Below the pieces are notes generated by a model. The model was not told the origin of the DNA and did no database searches. It saw only the letters and a program-made list of their open reading frames with translations. Both the position numbers and the translations under genes were made by a program. This document shows, in pieces, positions 38,179 to 49,121 of a DNA stretch of 64,000 nt. Numbering within the stretch: the stretch's first letter is position 1; each line of letters starts with the position of its first letter. This DNA is from Massilia aurea (GTDB lineage: Bacteria > Pseudomonadota > Gammaproteobacteria > Burkholderiales > Burkholderiaceae_D), in assembly GCF_014200505.1 (NCBI RefSeq), contig NZ_JACHBX010000003.1, forward strand, positions 372,001 to 436,000. Direction: 5' to 3'.

Positions 38179-39504
38179 ATGCTGGCCTTCCTCGGCTTTC
38201 TTACTATTTTCGCCCTGCTATTCGTTATCCTTGGCAGGAAGATGTCTGCCCTTGTCGCGCTGATTGCGATCCCGGTGCTCACTGCGCTCATTGGCGGCTT
38301 CGGCGCCGAGATTGGCACCTACATCACCAATGGCATCAAGGCCATCGCGCCGATCGCCGGCATGCTGGTATTTGCCATCCTGTTCTTCGGCGTGCTGACC
38401 GACGCCGGCATGCTCGATCCGATCGTCAACCGCATCCTGAAGATCGTCGGCAACCACCCGGCCCGCATCACCCTCGGCACCGCCGTGCTGGCGGCGATCG
38501 TCCACCTCGACGGTTCCGGCGCCGTGACCTTTCTGGTCGTGGTGCCTGCGATGCTGCCGCTGTACATCAAGCTCAAGATGGACAAGCGCATCCTGGCCTG
38601 CGTCGTCGCCATGTCGGCCGGCGTGGCCAATGCGCTGCCGTGGGGCGGCCCGACCCTGCGCGCATCGGCGGCGCTGCATCTGCCGATGTCCGAACTCTAC
38701 CTGCCGATGGTGCCGGTGCAGATCGCCGGTATGCTGTTCGTCTTTGGCTGCGCCTGGATGATGGGCGTGCGCGAACAGCGGCGCCTGGGCCTGACCGGCG
38801 CCATGCTGGCCAGTGCGGGCTCTGGCTCCGGTGCCCCCGACTATCACGTGCAGGAAATCGACGAAGCCCAGCTGAAGTTGCGCCGGCCGGGCCGCTTCAT
38901 CCCCAACGTGCTGCTCGTGATCGTCGTCCTGGGCACGATGATCTCCAACGTGCTCGATCCGGTGGCCTGCTTCATGTTCGGCACCGTGCTGGCCCTGTTG
39001 ATCAACTACCCGGACGTCGCCGAACAGCGTAACCGCGTCGATGCGCATGCCAAGGCGGCCCTCATGATGGCGAGCATCCTGTTCGCAGCTGGCGTCTTCA
39101 CCGGCATCATGAAGGGTACCGGCATGCTCACCGCCATGGCCCAGCTGCTCGCTGCCAGCATCCCGGCCAGCCTGGCCAGCCACCTGCCGTTCGTCACCGG
39201 CCTGGTGTCGATGCCACTGAGCCTGATCTTCGATCCGGATTCGTTCTACTTCGGCGTGCTGCCCGTACTGGCCGAAGCCGGCACGGCGCTCGGCGTGCCG
39301 CCGGTGCAGCTGGCCCAGGCCGCGCTGATGGGCCAGATGACCACCGGCTTCCCGGTCAGTCCCCTGACGCCGGCCACGTTCCTGCTGGTCGGACTGGTCG
39401 GCATCGACCTCGGGGAACACCAGCGCTTCACGATTCCCTACCTGTTCGCCACCACGGTATTCATGACCTGCGTCGCCGCGCTGATCGGGCTGTTCCCGTT
39501 CTGA
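38179..39504 (+). CDS. CitMHS-family citrate/carboxylate transporter
   Basis: A 441-residue inner-membrane protein with about 12 helices, matching the CitMHS (metal-citrate:H+ symporter) family: 'IAPIAGMLVFAILFFGVLTDAGMLDPI', 'VHLDGSGAVTFLVVVPAMLPLY', and the C-terminal 'GQMTTGFPVSPLTPATFLLVGL'. Family members take up citrate complexed with a divalent metal. Citrate or a related tri- or dicarboxylate is therefore the likely substrate class. The start at 38179 has GGAG upstream and opens directly into helix 1; the long open frame to 37636 is antisense to the LysR gene. It begins the operon with the AtuA pair. Confidence 0.92.
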   Translation: MLAFLGFLTIFALLFVILGRKMSALVALIAIPVLTALIGGFGAEIGTYITNGIKAIAPIAGMLVFAILFFGVLTDAGMLDPIVNRILKIVGNHPARITLGTAVLAAIVHLDGSGAVTFLVVVPAMLPLYIKLKMDKRILACVVAMSAGVANALPWGGPTLRASAALHLPMSELYLPMVPVQIAGMLFVFGCAWMMGVREQRRLGLTGAMLASAGSGSGAPDYHVQEIDEAQLKLRRPGRFIPNVLLVIVVLGTMISNVLDPVACFMFGTVLALLINYPDVAEQRNRVDAHAKAALMMASILFAAGVFTGIMKGTGMLTAMAQLLAASIPASLASHLPFVTGLVSMPLSLIFDPDSFYFGVLPVLAEAGTALGVPPVQLAQAALMGQMTTGFPVSPLTPATFLLVGLVGIDLGEHQRFTIPYLFATTVFMTCVAALIGLFPF

Positions 39505-39536
39505 CACACCCATTGACCCTTTCGAAAGACTGCACC

Positions 39537-40874
39537 ATGAAAACCCTACGCATCGGCTGCGGCGCCGGCTATTCGGGCGACCGCATCGAACCGGCGCTCG
39601 AACTGGCCGAGCATGGCCACCTCGATTACCTCGTGTTCGAATGCCTGGCCGAACGCACCATCGCCCTGGCCCAGCAAGCCCGGATGAAGGATCCGGCGCT
39701 CGGTTACGACCCGCTGCTCGAAGCGCGCATGCTGGCCGTGCTGAAGCCCTGCGCCGACAGGGGCATCAGGATCATCACGAACATGGGCGCGGCCAACCCG
39801 CTCGCGGCGGCCGCCAAAACCAGGCAGATCGCCGTATCGCTCGGCCTTGGCCACCTGAAGATTGCTGCCATCACGGGCGACGACGTCCTCGAACAGCTGC
39901 GCCAGGGCGACTACCTCGACGACACCGGCGAACCGGTGGCAGCATTGGGCAGCCGGCTGCTGTCGGCCAACGCTTACCTGGGCGCGCAGCCGCTGGTCGA
40001 CGCACTGGCGCAAGGCGCCGACATCGTCATCACCGGCCGTATTGCCGACCCGGCGCTGGTGCTCGCGCCAGCCATCCACGCCTTCGGCTGGGCGATGGAC
40101 GACTGGCAGCGCCTGGGCCAGGGCACGCTGGCCGGGCACCTGCTCGAATGCGCCGGCCAGGTGTGCGGCGGCTACTTCGCCGACCCCGGCGTCAAGGACG
40201 TACCAAGCCTGGCGCGACTGGGTTTCCCGCTCGCCGTGATCGGCGAGGACGGCAGCGTCGAGATCACCAAGGTGGCCGGTTCGGGCGGCTACGTGACCCG
40301 CGCCACCTGCACCGAACAGCTGCTGTACGAAATCCACGACCCGGCTGCGTACCAGACGCCGGACGTCGTGGCCGATTTCTCGGCGGTGACGATGACCGAG
40401 CGCGCACCGGACCGCATCAGCCTGCACGGCGCCAGCGGCCATGCATGCAGCGGCATGCTGAAAGTATCGATCGGCTACATCGACAGCTACATCGGCGAAG
40501 GCCAGATCTCGTACGCCGGACCCGGCGCACTGGCGCGCGCGCGCCTGGCGCAGGCAATCGTCGCCGAACGGTTCGCACTGACGGGCGTCGAGCTGACCGA
40601 AGTACGCTATGACCTGATCGGCGTGAATGCGCTGCATGGCGACCGTGACGGGCCGGTTGAGGCCGAACCGCGCGAGGTGCGGCTGCGCGTCATCGGCCGC
40701 ACCGACAGCCTGCAGCAAGCGATCCGCATCGGCAACGAAGTTGAAACCCTGTACACCTGCGGGCCGGCGGGCGGTGGCGGCGCCACCCGATCGGCGCGCG
40801 AAGTGATCGCGATCCGCTCCACGCTGCTGCCTGCCGCGCAGGTCAGCCCAGTGATCCATTTCGAGGAAACCTGA
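39537..40874 (+). CDS. AtuA-family (DUF1446) acyclic terpene/carboxylate utilisation protein
   Basis: A 445-residue protein of the AtuA/DUF1446 family: 'LRIGCGAGYSGDRIEPALELAEHG', 'YLVFECLAERTIALAQ', 'RIITNMGAANPLAAA', 'GADIVITGRIADPALVLAPAIHAFGW', and a Gly-rich end 'CGPAGGGGATRS'. The family is named from the acyclic terpene utilisation cluster of Pseudomonas, but the exact reaction is not established. Here it follows a CitMHS carboxylate transporter and precedes the small AtuA partner, so it probably acts on the imported acid or its CoA ester (inference). It has no signal peptide and should be cytoplasmic. Confidence 0.88.
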   Translation: MKTLRIGCGAGYSGDRIEPALELAEHGHLDYLVFECLAERTIALAQQARMKDPALGYDPLLEARMLAVLKPCADRGIRIITNMGAANPLAAAAKTRQIAVSLGLGHLKIAAITGDDVLEQLRQGDYLDDTGEPVAALGSRLLSANAYLGAQPLVDALAQGADIVITGRIADPALVLAPAIHAFGWAMDDWQRLGQGTLAGHLLECAGQVCGGYFADPGVKDVPSLARLGFPLAVIGEDGSVEITKVAGSGGYVTRATCTEQLLYEIHDPAAYQTPDVVADFSAVTMTERAPDRISLHGASGHACSGMLKVSIGYIDSYIGEGQISYAGPGALARARLAQAIVAERFALTGVELTEVRYDLIGVNALHGDRDGPVEAEPREVRLRVIGRTDSLQQAIRIGNEVETLYTCGPAGGGGATRSAREVIAIRSTLLPAAQVSPVIHFEET

Positions 40875-40875
40875 C

Positions 40876-41175
40876 ATGAAACTACGCGACATCGCGCATT
40901 CGCGCGCCGGCGACAAGGGCGACATTTCCAACCTGTCCCTGATCGCGTTTCACGCGGCCGATTACGCGCTGCTCGAACAGCACGTCACTGCCGAACGGGT
41001 ACGCCTGCATTTCGCCGGCATCGTCCATGGCGAGGTAACCCGCTACCTGCTGCCGCAACTGGGTGCCATGAACTTCGTCATGCAGCAGGCGCTGGGCGGC
41101 GGCGTGACGCGCTCGCTGGCCCTGGACGCCCATGGCAAATCGCTCAGCTCGATGCTGCTCGATATGGAACTGTAA
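40876..41175 (+). CDS. AtuA-associated small protein (AtuA C-terminal-like domain)
   Basis: A 99-residue cytoplasmic protein, starting one base after the AtuA-family stop. 'LRDIAHSRAGDKGDISNLSLIAF' and 'FVMQQALGGGVTRSLALDAHGKSLSSMLL' are the usual signature of the small domain that in some organisms is fused to the C-terminus of AtuA. It therefore probably forms a complex with the preceding protein. It has no independent activity known to me. The spacing implies translational coupling. Confidence 0.85.
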   Translation: MKLRDIAHSRAGDKGDISNLSLIAFHAADYALLEQHVTAERVRLHFAGIVHGEVTRYLLPQLGAMNFVMQQALGGGVTRSLALDAHGKSLSSMLLDMEL

Positions 41176-41227
41176 CCGGCAAGAAGACCGGCGCTCGACC
41201 CACCTACAACAATAGCAGGAGACAAGC

Positions 41228-42316
41228 ATGACAAAACTGACGGCGATTTCGATCGCCATGCTCGCTGTCGCCGGTATCGGCGCCAGCAACGCGTCGCTGG
41301 CGCAAACGAATCTGACGGTGTATGGCGTTGCCGACGCCGGCATCGTCAACGAGCGCGGCGGCGCTGCAGGCAACGTTACCAAGGTCAGCAGCGGCGTGGC
41401 ATCCGCGTCCCGCCTGGGCTTTCGCGGCTCGGAAGATCTTGGTGCAGGCGTGTCGGCACTGTTTGTGCTCGAGGCAGGCATATCGATCGACACCGGTGCG
41501 CTGGCCTCATCGAGCCAGGCTTTCAACCGCCAATCCTTCGTGGGCCTGAAAAGCAAGGAAGTCGGCAGCCTCACCATCGGCCGCCAGTACACGCTGACCT
41601 ACAACGCTCTCGGCCAGGTGGGCGATCCCTTCGGCAGCGGCTTGTCGGGTAGCGCGAAAAACCTGTTCCCGGTGGCAGGCGCCAATCTGCGCGCGAACAA
41701 TGCGATCATCTATACGACGCCCGTGAAGAACGGCTTCACTGCGGAAGTGCTGTATGCACCAGGCGAAATCAGCGGCAGCAGCAAAGCCGGGCGCCAGTAC
41801 AACGTCGGCATCAGCTATGCCAAAGGCCCAATCAACGCCCGGCTGGCGCACAACCACCGCAACAACGACAGCGCCAGCGTCAGGGGCCTGGACAACGGCC
41901 GCAACACGCTGTTCGTCGCGAATGTCGATTTCAAGGTAATCAAGGTGTTCTTTGCCTACAGCACCGACGAAGGCCTGAACAGCGCACCGCTGAACAACGC
42001 CACGCCTTTGCCGTATGGCGAGGTATTTACCCCCAGCCTGAAAGGCGACGACACGCTGATCGGCGCCACCATCCCCGTGGGTCCGGCCGGCACGCTCATG
42101 ACGTCGTATATTCGCAAGAACGACAAGACCGCGCTGAACCAGGACGCCGCGCAGTATGCGGTCGGGTATGTCCACATGCTGTCCAAGCGGACCAGTGCCT
42201 ATACGTCGTACGGCATGATCGACAACCGGAATGGGGCTGGTTATACGGTGGGTAACAATGCCGAGGCGGGTTCGGGCGACCGGGCTTTCAATATCGGGTT
42301 GCGGCATACGTTTTGA
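41228..42316 (+). CDS. Gram-negative general porin (betaproteobacterial type)
   Basis: A 362-residue outer-membrane porin: signal peptide ending 'ASLAQTN', first strand 'LTVYGVADAGIV', then the characteristic 'SRLGFRGSEDLGAGVSALFVLEAGI' and 'RQSFVGLKSKEVGSLTIGRQYT'. It ends 'DRAFNIGLRHTF' with the terminal Phe needed for barrel assembly. This is the trimeric 16-strand OmpC-like class of Burkholderiales. It follows the AtuA pair by about 50 bases with AGGAGA before the ATG, so it probably passes the same carboxylate through the outer membrane. Confidence 0.94.
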   Translation: MTKLTAISIAMLAVAGIGASNASLAQTNLTVYGVADAGIVNERGGAAGNVTKVSSGVASASRLGFRGSEDLGAGVSALFVLEAGISIDTGALASSSQAFNRQSFVGLKSKEVGSLTIGRQYTLTYNALGQVGDPFGSGLSGSAKNLFPVAGANLRANNAIIYTTPVKNGFTAEVLYAPGEISGSSKAGRQYNVGISYAKGPINARLAHNHRNNDSASVRGLDNGRNTLFVANVDFKVIKVFFAYSTDEGLNSAPLNNATPLPYGEVFTPSLKGDDTLIGATIPVGPAGTLMTSYIRKNDKTALNQDAAQYAVGYVHMLSKRTSAYTSYGMIDNRNGAGYTVGNNAEAGSGDRAFNIGLRHTF

Positions 42317-42399
42317 GCGTGCCGGTCACCGAAAGGTCACGCGATTACGCGCTCAAACAGGCCCGGGCTGTTGCGATCGTGCTGCTGACGTGAGGTCCT

Positions 42400-43077
42400 C
42401 TACCTGGCGCACTTGACCGCGAAATCGACATGGTAATGCTCGTCGTGCCGAACCCAGGGCCTGGTCTTCATGAACGGCAGCGATTTGATGTTCTGGCCTG
42501 CAGGTGTGGCAAGTACCTTCGGAATGTACTCTGGCGCCAGAATGACACGCGCAATACCGAATCCATGGCGCCGTGCTTCCAGATCCAGCTGCGCCAGATG
42601 CGCGGCAATGGCGGCGAAGTCGATGCGCAAGTCGCCAAGCTGGCCTGCACTATCGAATTCCAGATCGTACCCGTAGTGGTTTTGCGCCTTCCGCGGCAAC
42701 TGCGCTGGCCGGCCATCCTGGCCGCGTACCGGCACCATGAAGTCCACCGATGTCCCGTTCTCGTGCGTGCGATGGGGCGGCATCGGCCCGCCGGTGCGCA
42801 GGCCGGTCTCGCCATAGACGTACTGCACGTCCGGCGTGCTGCGAGACAACGTGGAATATGCGCCCAGCACGACGTCACGGACCTGTGCATGAACGTAGGT
42901 GCGGCCAAGCTTGAGACCGAGTTCCGAGTAGGCCCCGAAGTTGGCGCCCGCAAGCGGCAGGGCCACCGCGCCCTCGATGCGCCCCGCCCCGCTATTACCA
43001 AAGCAGGTGCTGGCCAGCGCGGGTGCGCACAGGACTGTGGCGGCCAGCATCGCGCCTACGGAAAACGGGCGCATCAT
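42400..43077 (-). CDS. MepA-like (M74/LAS) murein endopeptidase
   Basis: A 225-residue exported protein: signal peptide ending 'APALAS', then a LAS-type metallopeptidase core. Zinc ligands are recognisable as H105-x6-D112 in 'THENGTSVDFMVP' and H214-x-H216 in 'RHDEHYHVDF', the pattern of penicillin-insensitive murein endopeptidase MepA, which cuts cross-links in peptidoglycan. 'GRTYVHAQVRDVVLGAY' also fits. Length is shorter than E. coli MepA (274). It overlaps the preceding HExxH protein gene by 4 bases and lies at the end of the edd-eda transcription unit. Confidence 0.8.
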   Translation of the reverse strand: MMRPFSVGAMLAATVLCAPALASTCFGNSGAGRIEGAVALPLAGANFGAYSELGLKLGRTYVHAQVRDVVLGAYSTLSRSTPDVQYVYGETGLRTGGPMPPHRTHENGTSVDFMVPVRGQDGRPAQLPRKAQNHYGYDLEFDSAGQLGDLRIDFAAIAAHLAQLDLEARRHGFGIARVILAPEYIPKVLATPAGQNIKSLPFMKTRPWVRHDEHYHVDFAVKCAR

Positions 43078-43610
43078 GCGGCCAGCCAGCGCGCCGGCCC
43101 ACGCGGCAAACTTGCGCGGCTGGCAGGATCGGCCAAAAACAGCGCCAATACCTTCTCGTACAACGCCAGGCTGTCGCGGTAGCGCTGCTGCCGCATCGCC
43201 TCGGGCCGGCGCAAGTGCTTGAGCACGAAGTAATCCGCCAGCAAATCGCCCTGCGCTTCCATATTGAAGTCCTCCAGCGTCGAATCTTCGGTCAGCGTGT
43301 AGCCATAGGATAGCCCGATCCGGAACGCGCCGCGCAGGCGCACCGGATACCCGAGCTGATGCTGCCAGACGTGCACCATCTCGTGCATGAACCAGTGGAT
43401 CGCGGGCGGATCGCCGCGTGCATAGTCGGGGAGAAAACAGGAGTGGTGAAAATACATGCTGCCGTTGGGCGTCATGCAGCAGTTCCGTGGCTGGAACGGC
43501 ATGTAGCGGCGGTTATGGATCCGCACGCGGGTGACATCGATGGCGTCGCCGAACAGCAGCGATGCCAATCTGATTTCACCTTCGCTCAAGGGGCGAAAGT
43601 ACGAGCGCAC
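43074..43610 (-). CDS. vgr-related HExxH metallopeptidase-like protein
   Basis: A 178-residue protein starting at the GTG at 43610. The frame is open upstream, but that part overlaps eda in another frame and lacks features. The zinc-protease motif HEMVH is at about 76-80 in 'IHWFMHEMVHVWQHQLGYP', and 'FRPLSEGEIRLASLLFGDAIDVTRVRIHNRRY' precedes it. This pattern is that of proteins often annotated 'vgr-related', small HExxH proteins sometimes found with type VI secretion effectors. No VgrG or other secretion gene is nearby. It begins 20 bases after eda and overlaps the MepA-like gene by 4 bases. Confidence 0.7.
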   Translation of the reverse strand: MRSYFRPLSEGEIRLASLLFGDAIDVTRVRIHNRRYMPFQPRNCCMTPNGSMYFHHSCFLPDYARGDPPAIHWFMHEMVHVWQHQLGYPVRLRGAFRIGLSYGYTLTEDSTLEDFNMEAQGDLLADYFVLKHLRRPEAMRQQRYRDSLALYEKVLALFLADPASRASLPRGPARWLAA

Positions 43611-43630
43611 GATGTGTCGCCCGCCGCCGG

Positions 43631-44250
43631 TCAGCTGGCGCGCAGCGCTGCGGCGGCCTTTGCCAGCGCGGTGATGTGGGCCCAGTCGCCGGCCTCGATC
43701 GCGTCCTTTGGCGTGAGCCACGAACCACCGACGCAGGCGACGTTCTTGCAGGCCAGGAAGGCCGGTGCGGTCTCGATCGTGATGCCGCCGGTCGGGCAGA
43801 ACGTCATGTCCGACAGCGGGCCGCGGATTGCATTGAGCATGCCCACGCCGCCTGCCTGCATGGCCGGGAACAGCTTGACCTGGCGGAAGCCCGCTTCGCG
43901 CGCGGCCATCACTTCGGATGGCGTCATCACGCCCGGCAGCAGCGGCAGGCCGCTCGACTTGGCGGCGGCGATCAGCGCTGGCGTCAGGCCCGGCGAGACG
44001 CCGAACACGGCGCCGGCGTCGCGCGAAGCGACGAATTCTTCGGGCGACGTCAGGGTGCCGACGCCGACGATGGCGCCTTCGACTTCGCTCATGGCGCGGA
44101 TCGCGCCCAGGCCGTGCTCAGTGCGCAGCGTGACTTCGAGCACGCGGATGCCGCCGGCGACCAGCGCCTTCGCCAGTGGCACGGCATGCGCTGGATCGTC
44201 GATGGCGATGACAGGGATCACGCTCGCCGAGCGCATAATTTCAAGTAAGG

Positions 44251-44254
<4 letters not shown>
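43631..44254 (-). CDS. eda: KDPG/KHG aldolase (2-dehydro-3-deoxyphosphogluconate aldolase)
   Basis: A 207-residue class I aldolase that splits 2-keto-3-deoxy-6-phosphogluconate into pyruvate and glyceraldehyde 3-phosphate, the last Entner-Doudoroff step. The Schiff-base lysine is in '[10 protein letters not shown]', the catalytic Glu in 'VLEVTLRT', and phosphate is bound by 'CPTGGI'. Length is typical. Its start overlaps the edd stop by 4 bases, so dehydratase and aldolase are made together. Expected HexR control acts through the edd promoter. Confidence 0.97.
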
Positions 44255-46170
<1,916 letters not shown>

Positions 46171-46196
46171 GTTCGTTCCTTCCTGAATTTAGTATC

Positions 46197-46211
46197 TGAA
46201 ATTTTACTACA
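46197..46211 (-). promoter_or_regulatory. HexR-like operator before edd
   Basis: Read on the minus strand, TGTAGTAAAATTTCA, 13 of 15 positions identical to the box before zwf (TGTAGTAAATTTACA). It lies 27 bases before the edd start. HexR is an RpiR-family repressor released by KDPG; its gene lies at 54855. Confidence 0.75.
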
Positions 46212-46321
46212 ATTTGGGTCGCTGCGCTCTTCCGCGACTCCCGATGCTGTATGGATGAGCGTCAAGGCGCGTGCCGAAAAGCGCCGGTCGTTGGTATCCT
46301 TGCGGCGCACACGCGCTTTTA

Positions 46322-46336
46322 TGTAGTGAATTTACG
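46322..46336 (+). promoter_or_regulatory. HexR-like operator before pgi
   Basis: TGTAGTGAATTTACG, 13 of 15 positions as in the zwf box, 65 bases before the pgi ATG. With the edd box it places two sites 125 bases apart in one divergent control region. Control of pgi by HexR is inferred. Confidence 0.65.
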
Positions 46337-46400
46337 CGCAGATAATTGTATTATTCGATAATCTGTTAACGACAACATTGTGCCACGCACCCCGGACCCC

Positions 46401-48044
46401 ATGCGCCAGCCATCCTTGACCAGTACCGCCAGCTTCCAGGCCCTCGCCCAGCACGCCGACATCGCCACCACGTGGCAGATGCGTGATCTGTTTGCCGCCG
46501 ACCCGCAGCGCTTCGAGCGATTCAGTGACGAGGCTGCAGGCCTGTTCCTAGACTATTCAAAAAATCGCCTCGACGGGCGCACGCTTGAACTGCTGATGCA
46601 GCTGGCGCGCGAGCGCGGTGTCGAAGCGCGGCGCGACGCGATGTTCCTGGGCGCGCGCATCAACAACACCGAAGGCCGCGCCGTGCTGCACACCGCCCTG
46701 CGCGCCCCGCGCGGCGCGTCGCACGTGGTCGATGGCGTGGACATCAATGCCGACATCCACGCCGTGCTCGATCGCATCAAGACCTTTACCGATGCGGTGC
46801 GCAGCGGCGAATGGCTCGGTCACACCGGCAAGCCGATCACGGACATCGTCAACATCGGCATCGGCGGCTCGGACCTGGGCCCGAAGATGGTCGTACTGGC
46901 CCTGCGCCACTATGCGCATCCACGCCTGCGCATGCACTTCGTCTCGAACGTCGACGGCCACGACATGGACGCCGCCCTCGGTCAGGTCGATCCCGAAACG
47001 ACGCTCTTCATTGTCGCCTCCAAGACCTTCACCACCACCGAGACGATGATGAACGCGCAGACCGCGCGCCGCTGGTTCCTGGCGCACGCGCCTGAAGAGG
47101 CTCTGGCGAAGCACTTCGTCGCCGCATCGACCAACACCGAGGCAATCAAGGCCTTCGGCATCGACCCGGCCAATATGTTCCCGTTCTGGGACTGGGTGGG
47201 CGGGCGCTATTCGGTGTGGTCGGCGATCGGCCTGCCGGTCGCGCTGGCCGTGGGCTTCGGCTACTTCAAGGACTTCCTGGCCGGCGCCCACGACATGGAT
47301 GAACACTTCCGCAGCGCGCCGCTCGAGCAGAACCTGCCGGCGCTCCTGGGCCTGATCGGCTTCTGGAACCGTCAGTTCCTCGAGTGCAGCTCGGTCTCGA
47401 TCGCGCCGTACCACCAGGACCTGAACCGCTTCCCGGCCTACCTGCAGCAGCTCGACATGGAAAGCAACGGCAAGCGCGTCACGCGCGACGGCCAGCCCGT
47501 CGACACGCCAACCTGCCCGGCAATCTGGGGCGAGTGCGGCACCAACGGTCAGCACGCCTACTTCCAGCTGCTGCACCAGGGCACCGACGTGACGCCGATG
47601 GATTTCATCGCCGCCCTGCGTCCGGCGCACGAGATGGACCACCACCACACTGCCCTGCTGGCGAACTGCTTCGCGCAGTCGGAAGCCTTCATGAAGGGCA
47701 AGACCGCCGACGAAGTGCGCATCGACCTGACGGCGCAAGGCTTGCCGGCAGACGAAGTCGAGCGCCTCACGCCGCACAAGACCTTCCCTGGCAACCGCCC
47801 GAGCAACACGATCCTGATGGAGCGCCTGACGCCCACCACGCTGGGCGCCCTGATCGCACTGTACGAGCACAAGACGTTCGTCCAGGGCGTGCTGTGGGAC
47901 GTGAACAGTTTTGATCAGTGGGGCGTCGAGCTGGGCAAGGTATTGGCCAAGAAGATTGAGGCCGAGCTGGCAGGTGAGCCGGCGCCCAACCTGCACGACA
48001 GTTCCACCAACGGCTTGATCGCGCGCGCGAAAGCCGCCGTCTGA
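46401..48044 (+). CDS. pgi: glucose-6-phosphate isomerase
   Basis: A 547-residue enzyme interconverting glucose 6-phosphate and fructose 6-phosphate. Recognisable segments are '[19 protein letters not shown]', '[22 protein letters not shown]', '[19 protein letters not shown]' and '[16 protein letters not shown]'. Length matches E. coli Pgi (549) when started at this ATG; a GTG at 46380 would add seven residues. No strong ribosome site is visible for either. It is divergent from edd-eda, so one control region serves both directions of glucose 6-phosphate use. A 100-bp hairpin repeat lies just after the stop. Confidence 0.96.
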   Translation: MRQPSLTSTASFQALAQHADIATTWQMRDLFAADPQRFERFSDEAAGLFLDYSKNRLDGRTLELLMQLARERGVEARRDAMFLGARINNTEGRAVLHTALRAPRGASHVVDGVDINADIHAVLDRIKTFTDAVRSGEWLGHTGKPITDIVNIGIGGSDLGPKMVVLALRHYAHPRLRMHFVSNVDGHDMDAALGQVDPETTLFIVASKTFTTTETMMNAQTARRWFLAHAPEEALAKHFVAASTNTEAIKAFGIDPANMFPFWDWVGGRYSVWSAIGLPVALAVGFGYFKDFLAGAHDMDEHFRSAPLEQNLPALLGLIGFWNRQFLECSSVSIAPYHQDLNRFPAYLQQLDMESNGKRVTRDGQPVDTPTCPAIWGECGTNGQHAYFQLLHQGTDVTPMDFIAALRPAHEMDHHHTALLANCFAQSEAFMKGKTADEVRIDLTAQGLPADEVERLTPHKTFPGNRPSNTILMERLTPTTLGALIALYEHKTFVQGVLWDVNSFDQWGVELGKVLAKKIEAELAGEPAPNLHDSSTNGLIARAKAAV

Positions 48045-48054
48045 TCGTAATCCT

Positions 48055-48154
48055 GTAGGGTGGACGGGTTCCCCGTCCACGCGTTCAACGATCTTTGGTA
48101 CACCACAAAATCAGCTTGATTTGAACGCGTGGACGGCATAGCCGTCCACCCTAC
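48055..48154. repeat. 100-bp hairpin repeat, copy 1
   Basis: The outer 34 bases at each end are inverted copies. Each end holds its own 9-bp hairpin: GTGGACGGG-TTC-CCCGTCCAC (48060-48080) and GTGGACGGC-ATA-GCCGTCCAC (48129-48149). The 32-base centre has a weak TGG/CCA pairing. A second copy of exactly the same length is at 59099-59198. Bases that differ between arms and copies change in pairs. It sits between pgi and the lactonase gene. Confidence 0.9.
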
Positions 48155-48188
48155 GCCGGCTGAAGCACCTGCGACGCGAAAGAAGACT

Positions 48189-49085
48189 ATGGCAACCGAA
48201 AAATTCGAAGTAGTACACGATGCGCCGATGCTGGTGGGCGAATCGGCGATCTGGCACGAAGTCGAATCGGCCCTGTACTGGGTCGATATCGAAGGCCTGA
48301 CCGTCAACCGCCTGCACGCGGCCAGCGGCAAATTCAGCTCATGGAAGATGGGGTCGAACCCGTCGGCGCTGGCCATCGACGACAATAATTTTCTGGTCGT
48401 GGCCACGCGCGAGCGCCTGCTGCGCCTGAACACGACGGACGGTGCGGAAACCCCGATCGCCGATGCGCCCTACGATACGTCGAAGGTGCGCTTCAACGAT
48501 GGCCGCGTCGACCCGGCAGGCCGGTTCTGGATCGGCACCATGTACGAGCCGCGCGACCAGCCGGCCGCCGAGATGTACGTGCTCGCGCGCGACAACCTGC
48601 GCTGCGCCTGGCGCGGCGGCATGACCAACTCGAACGGCCTGGCCTGGAGCCTGGATGGCCGCACGATGTTCCATGCCGATACCACCACGCACCGCATCGA
48701 CTGCTACGACTTCGATGTGGCCACCGGTGAGCACAGCAACCGCCGTACAATCCTCACCTTCCCGACCGATAAAACGGCCCCGGACTACGGCGGCCGGCCC
48801 GATGGCGCAACGATCGACTCTGAAGGCATGTACTGGGTCGCGATGTTCGAAGGCGGCCGCGTGCTGCGCATCTCGCCAAGCGGCGAGATCCTGCGCGAGA
48901 TCAAACTGCCGGTGCGCTGCCCGACATCGGTCTGCTTCGGCGGACCGGACCTGCGCACGCTGTACATCACCAGCGCCAGCCAGGGCCGCTCAAACGAAGA
49001 GATTGCGCAGTATCCGCACACCGGCAAGGTGCTGTCGGTGCGGCTCGATGTGGCGGGCCGCGAAGAGCCCGAATATTCGATCTGA
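48189..49085 (+). CDS. SMP-30/gluconolactonase-family lactonase
   Basis: A 298-residue six-bladed propeller of the SMP-30/gluconolactonase/LRE family. Metal-ligand regions are visible: the N-terminal Glu in 'MLVGESAIWHE', 'VRFNDGRVDPAGRFWIGTM', Asn in 'GMTNSNGLAWS', and Asp in 'RPDGATIDSEGMYW'. Such enzymes hydrolyse sugar lactones. No classical 6-phosphogluconolactonase gene lies with zwf here, so this protein, placed after pgi among Entner-Doudoroff genes, may open the lactone of gluconate or 6-phosphogluconate (inference). The start at 48189 is chosen to align with the family N-terminus; the upstream open frame lies in the repeat. Confidence 0.9.
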   Translation: MATEKFEVVHDAPMLVGESAIWHEVESALYWVDIEGLTVNRLHAASGKFSSWKMGSNPSALAIDDNNFLVVATRERLLRLNTTDGAETPIADAPYDTSKVRFNDGRVDPAGRFWIGTMYEPRDQPAAEMYVLARDNLRCAWRGGMTNSNGLAWSLDGRTMFHADTTTHRIDCYDFDVATGEHSNRRTILTFPTDKTAPDYGGRPDGATIDSEGMYWVAMFEGGRVLRISPSGEILREIKLPVRCPTSVCFGGPDLRTLYITSASQGRSNEEIAQYPHTGKVLSVRLDVAGREEPEYSI

Positions 49086-49121
49086 AGCCCGGGCGCAATC
49101 TGAACCCGGGCCCGCACCTGC

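Noticed and set aside
43611..43721. N-terminal extension of the HExxH protein
   Set aside because: It overlaps eda in another frame and contains only Arg/Gly-rich shadow sequence. The GTG at 43610 fits the family start.
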